A stretch of DNA of 51,844 bases from Spirochaetia bacterium (GTDB lineage: Bacteria > Spirochaetota > Spirochaetia > Sphaerochaetales > Sphaerochaetaceae). The stretch covers positions 1 through 51,844 of the forward strand of contig RZYT01000001.1 in the NCBI GenBank assembly GCA_009930195.1, written 5' to 3'. The translations under genes and the position numbers were made by a program. Under the pieces are notes generated by a model that had not been told where the DNA came from, ran no database searches, and was given only the letters and a program-made list of their open reading frames with translations. Of the stretch, positions 25,530-33,929 are shown one piece after another (the stretch's first letter is position 1; every line of letters begins with the position of its first letter).

Positions 25530-26582
25530 TCAAGGAAACCGCTTGGATATCCATCTGAGAAAGCCTGTCTCATACCCTAGGGTTTTCTGCGGACAGGCAT
25601 CAATGCAGTGACCGCATCCCACGCAACGGTCAGAGATGACGGGTTTTCCCTCACGAGCCATAGCCATGATGGAAATCGTTGCCGGACAGGCCCTGTCACA
25701 CGCACCACACCCGATGCAGCTTGTCTTGGCCGTGGTAATCCTCATTCCCCCCAACTTTGCCAGCAATGCAAGCACCGTTCCCAGAGGACAGAGATGGCAG
25801 TATCGCCGTGGTTGGGAAGCGACCCAGAATCCCATCGCAAGGATGAGGTTGGCACCCAAGTACCAGATCAGCTCAAGGGTTCGCATCACTGAGATGGACT
25901 GGGACGGCAGATGCTTGGCTGGATAGAGCCAGAAGATGGTGAAAAGCAGTGCGATGCCCAAAAAAAGATACCGCAACCAATCCAGGTGCTTGAGCATCTT
26001 TGCCGATGGCCTTTTGCGCTTTCCGAAAAGGGGAATGGCAAGATCGAACACTTCGGCTGCAAATCCGTTGAAGAGGCACAGATGCGAACAGTGCAATCTT
26101 CTCCCCAGCAAGATTGTGCCTATGGCGATACAGGCGCTGTACAGCCAAAAGAAGGCAATGGCCCAGGCTATGCCATCCAACCCGAGCGTGTACTGATGAC
26201 TTTGGAAGAATGAGGATTGTTCGAAGCCTGCTTGCAGGGGAAGGGTTGTCCAGGGGAGGGGCATGGCAAAGAAATACAGCTCAGGATTTCCGGTGAACAG
26301 CGGAAGCAGGATATGGATGCACAGGGCAGTTGCAAACAAGAACGCCAGGTTTGCTTTCTGCTTGGTGATGCGACCCTTTTTCTTTTTGATGCTGAGTGTC
26401 AGATACCCGCACACAAGAATCAGGGCTGTTTTAAGCTCATTCTCAGAGAAATGCCACCAAGGAGCCACTTTTCGTGCAATCTCCTCATTTGTTCCTTGGT
26501 TGAGGGCAGCAAGCACAAGGCTCAGGAGGATGTAGAATCCCAGCAAGAGTCGCAGCGCGACAAGCCTGCGATCAGTTTTCAT
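25530..26582 (-). CDS. NapH/NosR-like membrane polyferredoxin
   Basis: An integral membrane iron-sulfur protein, 350 residues. About five to six helices in the first 280 residues precede two 4Fe-4S motifs: CIGCGACDRACP (about 288) and CVGCGHCIDACP (about 316). Between helices lies a Cys-bearing segment (RRLHCSHLCLFNG) like the CxxxCP loops of the family. NapH and NosR-type proteins move electrons between quinol or ferredoxin and periplasmic enzymes. No nitrate or nitrous oxide reductase is nearby, so the partner is unknown. The start overlaps the stop of the TspO-like gene by 11 bases. Confidence 0.82.
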   Translation of the reverse strand: MKTDRRLVALRLLLGFYILLSLVLAALNQGTNEEIARKVAPWWHFSENELKTALILVCGYLTLSIKKKKGRITKQKANLAFLFATALCIHILLPLFTGNPELYFFAMPLPWTTLPLQAGFEQSSFFQSHQYTLGLDGIAWAIAFFWLYSACIAIGTILLGRRLHCSHLCLFNGFAAEVFDLAIPLFGKRKRPSAKMLKHLDWLRYLFLGIALLFTIFWLYPAKHLPSQSISVMRTLELIWYLGANLILAMGFWVASQPRRYCHLCPLGTVLALLAKLGGMRITTAKTSCIGCGACDRACPATISIMAMAREGKPVISDRCVGCGHCIDACPQKTLGYETGFLRWISKRFP

Positions 26583-27342
26583 GCACTTTGCCCACGCGGT
26601 ATGTCAGCACAATGGCATAGACGAGGGCTACCAGACAAAGGGAAACGGTGATGAGGACCGATAGGTAGGCTGATGCAAAAACAGAGGTGTGCTTGATCAG
26701 AATACCAAGAAAGGCCCAGATAAACGTGAAAAGATAGGCCTTGTCGTTGGTGGGAAGGCCCCAGGAAAGGCCGATGATCAAGCCAACCACCAAAACCAGA
26801 GACGTCCAGAAGGATTCAGAGAAGGGAGTGCCCGACCAACCAAGGTCAACCAGGAAGGTGGTGATGTTGGCTATGGTTGCCACCGTAATCCAACCAAAGT
26901 ATACAGAGAAAGGCAGACGTACTGTCCAATAGAAGGCTGTGCCTAGTTTCTGGGCACTGGTGAGTCGATTGATCAGAATCAGGGAGATGAGGATCACGAG
27001 CATCAGCACCACCGAAAGGGCGATGTACTGGTAGTGCCATGTGAATATCCACAGCGCGTTGGCAACCGATGAGAGGGAGAATATGAGTCCGATTCTCTTG
27101 CGAAGCGGCAGTTGGTCCTTTGCCGAAAACTGGAAAATGGTATGTATGGCAAGCAAGAGATAGATGAGTCCCCAGATGGAGAAGGTGAGACCCGCCGGAG
27201 CAAAGAGGTTTGGATACGCATCTGAGACGGCACCCGTATTCATACCTGCAATCGGGAGAATGTTGGCAAGGGCGTTGATTGTCACCATGAGTACATAAGT
27301 CAATGCTGCAACAATCGGGACCAAGAAGGACCTGTTTTTCAT
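26572..27342 (-). CDS. TspO/MBR-related tryptophan-rich membrane protein
   Basis: An integral membrane protein, 256 residues, with about eight hydrophobic segments. The start MKNRSFLVPIVAALTYVLMV is followed by FSIWGLIYLLLAIHTIFQF and later FYWTVRLPFSVYFGWITVAT, the W-rich pattern of the TspO family. At 256 residues it is longer than classic TspO (~160) and belongs to the extended group common in Firmicutes. TspO proteins bind porphyrins and can act as stress or oxygen sensors. ATG 27342 has AGGAG upstream; a longer frame lacks one. The tight overlap with the polyferredoxin gene suggests a joint membrane role. Confidence 0.75.
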   Translation of the reverse strand: MKNRSFLVPIVAALTYVLMVTINALANILPIAGMNTGAVSDAYPNLFAPAGLTFSIWGLIYLLLAIHTIFQFSAKDQLPLRKRIGLIFSLSSVANALWIFTWHYQYIALSVVLMLVILISLILINRLTSAQKLGTAFYWTVRLPFSVYFGWITVATIANITTFLVDLGWSGTPFSESFWTSLVLVVGLIIGLSWGLPTNDKAYLFTFIWAFLGILIKHTSVFASAYLSVLITVSLCLVALVYAIVLTYRVGKVHEN

Positions 27343-27460
27343 GATTCCTGCACTCCTCTTGTTGGTACTAGTGTACAAGAGAGAACCTGGCAAGTCAAAA
27401 CAAATGCAGGAAGCGGCAATTGCGTGTATACTATGGAACACACGATACAAGGAGGCCACC

Positions 27461-28486
27461 ATGTACAAGCCAAATCCGGAACGCTACGATTCGATGCTCT
27501 ACAACCGATGTGGGAAGAGCGGCCTGAAGCTTCCTGCCATTTCCCTTGGGCTCTGGCACAACTATGGGGACACCACTTCGTTGGCCAACTCCCGGAAGAT
27601 GTTGCATACTGCTTTCGATTTGGGTATCACCCATTTTGACTTGGCGAACAACTATGGGCCACCTCCGGGTTCTGCCGAATTGAATTTCGGAAAGCTGCTT
27701 GCCCAGGACTTTGCCGCCTACCGCGATGAGCTCATCATCTCCACCAAGGCTGGATATCGCATGTGGCCCGGGATCTATGGGGAGTGGGGAAGCCGCAAAT
27801 ATGTGCTCGCCAGTCTCGACCAGAGTCTCAAGCGAATGGGCTTGGACTATGTCGACATCTTCTATTCACACCGGTTTGATCCCGACACACCGCTTGAGGA
27901 GACCATGGGAGCGCTTGCAAGTGCGTACAAGGCGGGCAAGTGCCTCTATGTAGGCATCTCCTCGTATTCGGCAGCCAAAACGAAAGCAGCATATGAGATC
28001 CTTGCATCCATGGATGTGCCGCTGCTGATTCACCAGCCATCCTACTCGATGCTCAACCGTTGGGTGGAAGAGTCCCTGCTTGATACCCTCAATACCTTGG
28101 GCGTGGGTACGATTTGCTTTTCTCCGCTAGCCCAGGGGATGCTCAGCAACCGCTATCTGAAAGAAATACCGGAAGGAAGCCGTGCTGCAAAGTCGGGAAG
28201 TTCCCTCTCCCAAGAGCTGCTGACGGAACAAAACCTCAAGAACATCCACTCGCTCAATGAGATTGCCCTCTCCCGTGGACAAAGCTTGCCGCAAATGGCA
28301 TTGGCTTGGTGTTTGCGCAGGAAGGAGATTACCAGTGTGCTCATCGGCGCAAGTTCGCCGGAGCAGATTGTGGAGAATGTGGGCTCCTTGCAGAACCTTT
28401 CCTTCTCCCAAGAGGAACTTGCGGCGATAGATTCCTACGCCAAGGAGGGGGGGATCAACCTCTGGGCGCGATCCAGCAAGGATTGA
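27461..28486 (+). CDS. gpr: Aldo-keto reductase, L-glyceraldehyde 3-phosphate reductase (YghZ/Gpr-like)
   Basis: An NADPH-dependent aldo-keto reductase of 341 residues. The opening NPERYDSMLYNRCGKSGLKL, LSLGLWHN and FDLANNYGPPPGSAE match the YghZ/Gpr group strongly. The catalytic set is Asp and Tyr in FDLANNYG, Lys in ISTKAG and His in FYSHRFDPDTP; the C-terminal LIGASSPEQI binds the cofactor phosphate. In E. coli this enzyme detoxifies L-glyceraldehyde 3-phosphate and reduces methylglyoxal. ATG 27461 has AAGGAGG eight bases upstream. It is divergent to the TspO-like gene, and its stop codon lies inside the -35 box of the peroxidase promoter. Confidence 0.9.
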   Translation: MYKPNPERYDSMLYNRCGKSGLKLPAISLGLWHNYGDTTSLANSRKMLHTAFDLGITHFDLANNYGPPPGSAELNFGKLLAQDFAAYRDELIISTKAGYRMWPGIYGEWGSRKYVLASLDQSLKRMGLDYVDIFYSHRFDPDTPLEETMGALASAYKAGKCLYVGISSYSAAKTKAAYEILASMDVPLLIHQPSYSMLNRWVEESLLDTLNTLGVGTICFSPLAQGMLSNRYLKEIPEGSRAAKSGSSLSQELLTEQNLKNIHSLNEIALSRGQSLPQMALAWCLRRKEITSVLIGASSPEQIVENVGSLQNLSFSQEELAAIDSYAKEGGINLWARSSKD

Positions 28487-28511
28487 CAAGAATATTTGCT
28501 TCTGTTATATT
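28483..28511 (+). promoter_or_regulatory. Strong promoter of the peroxidase operon
   Basis: TTGACA (28483-28488), a 17-base spacer, and TATATT (28506-28511). The -35 is a perfect consensus and contains the TGA stop of the reductase gene. Transcription would begin near 28518. Confidence 0.8.
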
Positions 28512-28519
28512 GTTCACAA
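28510..28519. promoter_or_regulatory. Candidate MarR/OhrR operator
   Basis: TTGT-TC-ACAA at 28510-28519 is an inverted repeat whose left end overlaps the -10 box. OhrR-type operators contain TTGT/ACAA-like half-sites in AT-rich DNA. Binding here would block the promoter, consistent with repression by the MarR-family gene two positions downstream. Confidence 0.4.
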
Positions 28520-28545
28520 CTTAATAGATGATACCAGGAGCAATC

Positions 28546-29022
28546 ATGCCAAACCTATATGATTTTTCAGCACAGAACTCCAATGGGACGCCTTTTGACT
28601 TTTCTTCACTGAAAGGGAAAACGGTTCTTATTGTGAATACTGCCACCAAATGTGGCTTTGCACCCCAATTCGATGGGCTTGAGGCCTTGCATCAACAGTA
28701 CAAGGACAAGGGCCTTGTAGTGCTCGGGTTTCCGTGCGACCAGTTCGCCCATCAGGAACCTGTAACAGACTCCGATATGACCGAGTTCTGCAAAGTGAAC
28801 CATGGCGTTACTTTCCCTCTGATGGGAAAGATCAAGGTCAACGGCAAGGAAGCGCACCCCCTGTATGTCTGGCTCAAGGAGCAGGCTCCGGGTACGCTTG
28901 GCAGTACGATCAAGTGGAACTTCACCAAATTCCTGGTGGAGAAGGATGGGGTGACGGTGCACCGCTACGCACCTACCGATGTACCATCCTCCATCGCTCC
29001 CAAAATTGAGGAGGTCCTGTAA
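28546..29022 (+). CDS. Glutathione peroxidase-family thiol peroxidase
   Basis: A cytoplasmic peroxide-reducing enzyme, 158 residues. The peroxidatic residue is Cys 36 (TATKCGFAPQ, encoded by TGT, not selenocysteine), with Gln 66 in FPCDQFAHQEP and Trp 123-Asn 124 in WNFTKF completing the tetrad. Cys 81 (EFCKVNHGVTFP) is in the position of the resolving Cys of thioredoxin-dependent members, so thioredoxin is the likelier electron donor. ATG 28546 follows AGGAGCAATC. The stop TAA shares its last A with the start of the MarR-family gene, so the two are coupled. Confidence 0.93.
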   Translation: MPNLYDFSAQNSNGTPFDFSSLKGKTVLIVNTATKCGFAPQFDGLEALHQQYKDKGLVVLGFPCDQFAHQEPVTDSDMTEFCKVNHGVTFPLMGKIKVNGKEAHPLYVWLKEQAPGTLGSTIKWNFTKFLVEKDGVTVHRYAPTDVPSSIAPKIEEVL

Positions 29023-29495
29023 TGGCACACCCACAGCTGTTGCTTTCAAATCAGCTTTGTTTTCGTTTCTATGCGCTCGAACGTGAGTTGATGGCTGCCT
29101 ACCGGCCCTTGTTGGATGAGCTTGGCCTGACGTATGCACAATACATCACGCTTATGTATCTCTGGGAACATGGAAAAGGAACGGTAGGAGAGCTTTGCAG
29201 CGCGCTGAGCTTGGATACAGGGACGATGTCCCCTTTGCTCAAGCGGCTGGAAGCGGCAAACCTTATTGAGCGACACCGGCTTGTCACTGATGAACGGACC
29301 GTGGAAGTCAGCCTGACGGCAAAAGGTCGTGAGTTGGAACAAAAGGCGCTCACCATTCCCTCCCACATTGCAACGTGCCTGCTCAGCAGCAATCAAGATG
29401 AGCAGACACGCAAATATGCTGAACTTCGCACGATGCTGGACGATACACTCACCCAGCTCAAGCAGACACGCAAGGAACGTGAGGAAGACAGATAA
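29022..29495 (+). CDS. OhrR-like MarR-family peroxide sensor
   Basis: A winged-helix repressor, 157 residues. The N-terminal SNQLCFRFYALERE carries Cys 13 at the place of the peroxide-sensing Cys of OhrR. The DNA-binding domain follows: TVGELCSALSLDTGTMSPLL is the helix-turn-helix and RHRLVTDERTVEVSLT the wing with the expected D-R pair. OhrR proteins release DNA when the Cys is oxidised by organic peroxides. The one-base overlap with the peroxidase gene argues that it controls that operon and itself. Confidence 0.88.
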   Translation: MAHPQLLLSNQLCFRFYALERELMAAYRPLLDELGLTYAQYITLMYLWEHGKGTVGELCSALSLDTGTMSPLLKRLEAANLIERHRLVTDERTVEVSLTAKGRELEQKALTIPSHIATCLLSSNQDEQTRKYAELRTMLDDTLTQLKQTRKEREEDR

Positions 29496-29498
29496 CAT

Positions 29499-30047
29499 AT
29501 GTTTAGGCAGGGAGGCATGGTCATGATGGTTTTGCTTTCACTAGCTCTCTTGGCTTCCTGCACTACGGAAGGTGGTGCAACGGCGCCCCTCCAGACAGTA
29601 CCGGTTCTTGATCTGGACCGGTATCTTGGTTCTTGGTATGAAATCGGGCGGTACCAACATGGTTTTGAGAAAAACCTGGTGGGTGTAAAAGCCGACTACT
29701 CCTTGCGGGAAGACGGCCGTGTCCAAGTGGTGAACAGCGGACTGAAAAGGGATCTGGATGGCAAGCTTACTCAGGTGAAGGCCGTTGCCTGGAGACCGGA
29801 TGACACGCAAGCCGGGAAGTTGAAGGTTAGGTTTTTCGGCCTCTTCACCAGTGACTATCTTGTGTTTGGATTGGATGACCAGCACTACCAGTGGGCGGTA
29901 GTGGGAAATGACAGCCGCACCATGTTGTGGTTTCTCTCCAGAACCCCATTCGTTGATGCAACGGTCCTTGATCGGATGAAAGCCATAGCCCAGGACCAGG
30001 GCTATGAGCTTTCCTCCTTGTACTTGGTACCACAGAAGGAGCGATGA
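29499..30047 (+). CDS. Lipocalin-family lipoprotein (Blc-like)
   Basis: A lipid-anchored lipocalin, 182 residues if ATG 29499 is used. The lipobox is LALLASC. The lipocalin signature LDLDRYLGSWYEIGRYQHGF is followed by the remaining strands and the terminal WFLSRTPFVDATVLDRMKAI, as in bacterial Blc. Blc binds lysophospholipids and fatty acids at the outer membrane and is stress-induced. ATG 29523 has a better-spaced GGGAGG and still leaves a signal peptide, so the start is uncertain by eight codons. It follows the peroxide sensor by three bases, suggesting a role in repairing oxidised membranes. Confidence 0.88.
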   Translation: MFRQGGMVMMVLLSLALLASCTTEGGATAPLQTVPVLDLDRYLGSWYEIGRYQHGFEKNLVGVKADYSLREDGRVQVVNSGLKRDLDGKLTQVKAVAWRPDDTQAGKLKVRFFGLFTSDYLVFGLDDQHYQWAVVGNDSRTMLWFLSRTPFVDATVLDRMKAIAQDQGYELSSLYLVPQKER

Positions 30048-30073
30048 TCTTTCTTCTGTTTCGTGTTCGTTCG

Positions 30074-30104
30074 AGCTCCTGCCCACCAGCAGGAGCTTGT
30101 TTTA
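30074..30104 (+). terminator. Terminator after the peroxidase-lipocalin operon
   Basis: AGCTCCTGC (30074-30082) pairs perfectly with GCAGGAGCT (30089-30097), followed by TGTTTTA. It ends the plus-strand operon just before the converging pflA stop. Confidence 0.85.
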
Positions 30105-30872
30105 TCAGCCAACCTTTGTCTTCTGCTCGTCTTCCAGGTAGCTGGTCATGAGAACTTTCAGACCTTGGTCCTCGAAGATGGCTCTTGCCATGGAAAGCTC
30201 TTCCTTCGTGGGTTCTGAAACGTTCTTCAATGAGTAGTTGAGTTTCAGCTGTTCCCACTTGTACTGACCCATGCGATGGTAGGGCAACAGCTCCACCTGC
30301 TCGATGCAGTCGAATGCGGTCAGGAATGCTGCCAGATCCTCAAGTTTCTTTCTCTCAAGCGTCCAACCGGGAACCAGCACATGCCTGAGCCAGACTTTTT
30401 TCCTTGTTGCCTGACAGTAGGCGAGGGTGGCAAGGGTGTTCGCATTGCCCATACCGGTCAGACTGAAGCAGAGCTTGTCGTCCAGGCTTTTGATATCCAG
30501 CAGAATAAGGTCTGCAGCATCCAACACAGGCTTGGAAAGCTCAAGGGGAACACTGCCGGCGGTATCAAGGGCTGTATGAAGTCCTTCTTTCTTCAGGCGG
30601 TTGATCACATCAAGGGCAAACTCTGGTTGCTTCAGCGGTTCCCCTCCGCTGATGGTCACCCCTCCCTTGGAAATGAAGTTTCGGTACCCCAGGATATCCC
30701 TGACCAGATCCTCACTGGTGGTATCCTTGCCACCGTGCATATTCCAGGTGTCCGGATTATGGCAGTAGCGGCACCTCAGCGAGCATCCTTGCAAAAATAC
30801 TACGTAGCGCACTCCGGGACCATCGAGGGTCCCGAAGCTCTCCACTGAATGGACATTGCCGTGTACAGACAT
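30105..30872 (-). CDS. pflA: Pyruvate formate-lyase activating enzyme
   Basis: A radical SAM enzyme, 255 residues, which generates the glycyl radical of PflB. The cluster motif is CSLRCRYC (Cys 30, 34, 37). TISGGEPLKQPEF is the SAM-contacting GGE region and LLDIKSLD the substrate-binding strand. ATG 30872 follows AAGGAGGAACC. It stands nine bases after pflB, the usual order, and is transcribed with it. Confidence 0.96.
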   Translation of the reverse strand: MSVHGNVHSVESFGTLDGPGVRYVVFLQGCSLRCRYCHNPDTWNMHGGKDTTSEDLVRDILGYRNFISKGGVTISGGEPLKQPEFALDVINRLKKEGLHTALDTAGSVPLELSKPVLDAADLILLDIKSLDDKLCFSLTGMGNANTLATLAYCQATRKKVWLRHVLVPGWTLERKKLEDLAAFLTAFDCIEQVELLPYHRMGQYKWEQLKLNYSLKNVSEPTKEELSMARAIFEDQGLKVLMTSYLEDEQKTKVG

Positions 30873-30881
30873 GGTTCCTCC

Positions 30882-33092
30882 TTAGAGTGTTTCGTGGAAG
30901 GTGCGGTGGATGACATCAAGCTGCTGTTCCCTGGTGAGTTTGATGAAGTTGACCGCGTATCCGCTGACCCGGATGGTCAGCTGGGGATACTTCTCAGGGT
31001 GATCCATGGCATCGAGCAGGGTGCTCTTCTCCATGACGTTCACATTGATGTGGTGTCCCGTTTCCTCAAAATATCCGTCCATCAGGGTGACAAGATTGGA
31101 GATCTGCATCTCCTTGTTCTTTCCCAAGGTGGAGGGAATGATGGAAAAGGTATAGGAAATTCCATCCTGGGCTGCTGCATAGGAGAGCTTCGCAACGCTC
31201 TTCATGCTGGCCACACACCCTTTTGTGTCACGACCGTGCATGGGGTTCGCACCCGGTGCAAACGGTTCGCCCACTTTCCGTCCATCGGGTGTGGACCCGG
31301 TCTTCTTGCCATACACCACATTGCTGGTGATGGTAAGCACGGAAAGGGTGGGGATGCTCTTGCGGTACGTGGTATGCTTTCTCATCTTTGCGATGAAGCT
31401 CTTCACAAGTTCCTGGGCAAGGGAATCGACACGGTCATCGTTGTTTCCATAGGAGGGGTACTCACCCTCAACGATAAAGTCCACGGCAAGGCCGCTCTCA
31501 TCACGGATGGGCTTGACCTTTGCATACTTGATCGCCGAGAGGCTGTCAGCCACCACACTCAGGCCGGCGATGCCTCCTGCCATGGTCCTGACGATCTGCT
31601 CATCATGCAATGCCATCTCTATGCGCTCGTAACTGTACTTGTCGTGCATGAAGTGGATGACATTGAGGGTGTCGAGGTAGAGCTTTGCAAGCCAGCCGCT
31701 CATGGCTTCAAACCTATCCATCACCTCATCAAAATCGAGGTATTCGCTGGTGATAGGGGCAACCTTCGGTCCGATCTGTTCCCCGCTCTTCTCGTCTCTT
31801 CCTCCGTTGATGGCGTACAGCAGCGTCTTTGCAAGGTTCACCCGTGCTCCGAAGAACTGCATCTGCTTGCCGATGCGCATAGCAGAGACACAGCAGGCAA
31901 TGCCGTAGTCATCCCCATAGTCGTAACGCATGAGGTCATCATTCTCATACTGGATGGACGAGGTCTCGATGGAGAGATGGGCGCAATACCGCTTGAACGG
32001 CTGGGGAAGATGCTTGCTCCACAGAACGGTGAGGTTCGGTTCCGGTGCGGGTCCGAGATTGGTCAGGCTGTGCAGGAACCGATAGCTCATTTTGGTGACC
32101 ATGTGTCTCCCGTCATGGCCGACCCCGCCGATGGATTCGGTGACCCAGGTGGGATCCCCGCTGAACAACTCGTCATAGCTGGGAGTGCGCAGGAAGCGGA
32201 TGATCCTCAGCTTCATGATGAAGTGATCGACCAGCTCCTGGATCTCCGACTCGCTGAAGGTTCCGTTTGCAAGGTCACGCTCGCTGTAAATGTCCAGGAA
32301 CGTGGAAACACGCCCAAGGCTCATTGCCGCCCCATTCTGTTCCTTGGTAGCCGCAAGGAAGGCGAAGTAGAGCCACTGGATGGCTTGCTTGGTGTCCTTG
32401 GCAGGCTGGGAGATGTCAAAGCCGTAGGCTGCAGCCATCTCCTTGAGCTCAACCAGACTCCTGATCTGTTCGCTCAGCTCCTCCCGATCGCGGATTACCT
32501 CCTCGGTCATTGCATCAAACGAATACTGGTTTTTTGCCTCTTTCTTCTGTTCAATGAGATAGTCGATACCGTACAGAGGAACCCTTCGGTAGTCACCGAT
32601 GATTCTTCCCCGGCCATAGGCATCGGGCAGGCCGGTGATGATGCCGCTGTGGCGTACTTTCTTCATCTCCTCGGTGTACACATCGAAGACACCGTCATTG
32701 TGGGTCTTTCTGTATTTGAAGACTTCATCAACACTCTCGGGAAGGGTGCGTCCATATGCCTTGAGCTCGGTGTGCACCAGACGAATGCCACCGAAAGGCA
32801 TGATGGCTCGCTTGAGCGGCTCGTCGGTCTGCAGGCCTACAATCTGCTCGTCATCCTTGTCAATGTATCCGCTCGTGTGGCTGGTGATGGTGGAAATGGT
32901 CTTCTCATCGATATCATACATGCCGTTGCGTTCGCGCTCGATGGCAAGCAAGCCCTTCAGCTTATCCCAGAGCCTGAGGGTCCTGTCGGTAGGACCTTGG
33001 AGAAAGCTCTCATCGCCATCATACGGAGTATAGTGGGTGTTGATGAAGGATCGGGTGTCGATTTCGTGGGTTGTCATTTCTGTATCGTTCAT
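30882..33092 (-). CDS. pflB: Formate acetyltransferase (pyruvate formate-lyase)
   Basis: The oxygen-sensitive glycyl-radical enzyme that splits pyruvate with CoA into acetyl-CoA and formate, 736 residues. The catalytic Cys pair is in [12 protein letters not shown] (about 400) and the glycyl radical site in RVSGYAVNF (about 707). [19 protein letters not shown] and [16 protein letters not shown] are strongly conserved blocks. It is the central fermentation enzyme of an anaerobe. The promoter region carries a perfect CRP/FNR-type palindrome about 61.5 bases upstream of a plausible start point, so it is probably activated without oxygen by the divergent regulator. Confidence 0.97.
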   Translation of the reverse strand: MNDTEMTTHEIDTRSFINTHYTPYDGDESFLQGPTDRTLRLWDKLKGLLAIERERNGMYDIDEKTISTITSHTSGYIDKDDEQIVGLQTDEPLKRAIMPFGGIRLVHTELKAYGRTLPESVDEVFKYRKTHNDGVFDVYTEEMKKVRHSGIITGLPDAYGRGRIIGDYRRVPLYGIDYLIEQKKEAKNQYSFDAMTEEVIRDREELSEQIRSLVELKEMAAAYGFDISQPAKDTKQAIQWLYFAFLAATKEQNGAAMSLGRVSTFLDIYSERDLANGTFSESEIQELVDHFIMKLRIIRFLRTPSYDELFSGDPTWVTESIGGVGHDGRHMVTKMSYRFLHSLTNLGPAPEPNLTVLWSKHLPQPFKRYCAHLSIETSSIQYENDDLMRYDYGDDYGIACCVSAMRIGKQMQFFGARVNLAKTLLYAINGGRDEKSGEQIGPKVAPITSEYLDFDEVMDRFEAMSGWLAKLYLDTLNVIHFMHDKYSYERIEMALHDEQIVRTMAGGIAGLSVVADSLSAIKYAKVKPIRDESGLAVDFIVEGEYPSYGNNDDRVDSLAQELVKSFIAKMRKHTTYRKSIPTLSVLTITSNVVYGKKTGSTPDGRKVGEPFAPGANPMHGRDTKGCVASMKSVAKLSYAAAQDGISYTFSIIPSTLGKNKEMQISNLVTLMDGYFEETGHHINVNVMEKSTLLDAMDHPEKYPQLTIRVSGYAVNFIKLTREQQLDVIHRTFHETL

Positions 33093-33117
33093 GGTGTTTC
33101 CTCTTGCAATGAATTTC

Positions 33118-33146
33118 CGTATACTTTGTCTGAGTTTGTTCTACCA
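33118..33146 (-). promoter_or_regulatory. Candidate pflB promoter
   Basis: On the minus strand TATACG (33123-33118) is a fair -10 and TGGTAG (33146-33141) a poor -35, 17 bases apart. Transcription would start near 33111, which puts the centre of the upstream palindrome at -61.5, the classic class I activator position. A weak -35 fits an activator-dependent promoter. Confidence 0.45.
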
Positions 33147-33164
33147 TGTTTGCAAATGTTTCAC

Positions 33165-33180
33165 TGTGATTGAAATCACA
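33165..33180. promoter_or_regulatory. CRP/FNR-type operator between pflB and the regulator gene
   Basis: TGTGAT-TGAA-ATCACA is a perfect inverted repeat and matches the CRP consensus TGTGA-N6-TCACA on both arms; the inner GAT...ATC also matches FNR half-sites. It is centred at 33172.5 between the divergent genes. It suits activation of pflB and, being close to the regulator start, autorepression. Confidence 0.8.
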
Positions 33181-33206
33181 AAGATAGTATTTTACTAGGA
33201 GATAGG

Positions 33207-33926
33207 ATGGAAGAGTTGCACGAGTGCAGCGGATGCACCAACGACCTCTGCTTACGGAATGTCCCGCTTTTCGCCTCCTTGGACAAGGATTCGATGCACG
33301 CCCTCACAGCCCAGATGGAGCACCGTCATTACAAGAAGGGAGAGCTCATGGTCCGGGAAGGGGACAAGGCCACTACCTTTACGGTTATCCGTACCGGGAG
33401 TGCGAAAGCGTATCGCTCCACCGCAGATGGGCGGGAGCAGATCCTCTACATCTTTCCGGCCAATGACTATTTTGGAGCCCGATTTCTCTTTACAGCAGAG
33501 CGCGTTCCCTACACCGTGGAAGCATTGGAAGAGAGTGATGTATGCATCCTGAGCAAGACACAGTTCTCATCCCTTCTGGTGACCCACAGCCAGGTGGCCC
33601 TCGAGATCATCGAGGCAATGGCCAATCGAATGAGTCGACTGGAAACTGCGATGCAAAGCATGGGTGGACGCAACGCCGATGTCCGGCTTGCTTCGTTCCT
33701 GTTGGAGTTCAAGGATTCGTATGGAAAGTGGGATGGTTCCTATCTGGATATAACCCTTCCGCTGAGTAGGGAAGGGTTGGCCAACTATCTGGGATTGGCT
33801 CGTGAAACACTCAGCCGCAAGCTTGCACAATTTGAGGAGGAGGGGCTCATCGAGAACCTCGGCACCAAGGTGGTGCGGATTCTCGATCTTGAAAGCCTCA
33901 CTGAGCGGGCGGGTGTTCCCGATTGA
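33207..33926 (+). CDS. Crp/Fnr-family regulator with FNR-type cysteines
   Basis: A transcription factor of 239 residues: cyclic-nucleotide-like beta-barrel, dimer helix and winged helix. Cys 7, 10 and 15 in HECSGCTNDLC, plus Cys 113 in SDVCILSK, are placed like the four 4Fe-4S ligands of E. coli FNR (spacing one residue shorter). So oxygen sensing is likely. The recognition helix ARETLSRKL (about 198-206) carries Arg-Glu-x-x-Ser-Arg: Arg 199 is at the CRP position that reads the G of TGTGA, and Ser is at an FNR position. This matches the hybrid site at 33165. The ribosome binding site is AGGAG. Its stop is only three bases from the converging permease stop. Confidence 0.9.
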   Translation: MEELHECSGCTNDLCLRNVPLFASLDKDSMHALTAQMEHRHYKKGELMVREGDKATTFTVIRTGSAKAYRSTADGREQILYIFPANDYFGARFLFTAERVPYTVEALEESDVCILSKTQFSSLLVTHSQVALEIIEAMANRMSRLETAMQSMGGRNADVRLASFLLEFKDSYGKWDGSYLDITLPLSREGLANYLGLARETLSRKLAQFEEEGLIENLGTKVVRILDLESLTERAGVPD

Positions 33927-33929
33927 AAG

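Noticed and set aside
28546-29022. Selenocysteine in the glutathione peroxidase
   Set aside because: The peroxidatic position is a plain TGT Cys codon and no in-frame TGA is present.
30849-33173. A 774-codon open frame on the plus strand opposite pflB and pflA
   Set aside because: It lies exactly antisense to two certain genes and mirrors their codons. It has no ribosome binding site and no recognisable domain.
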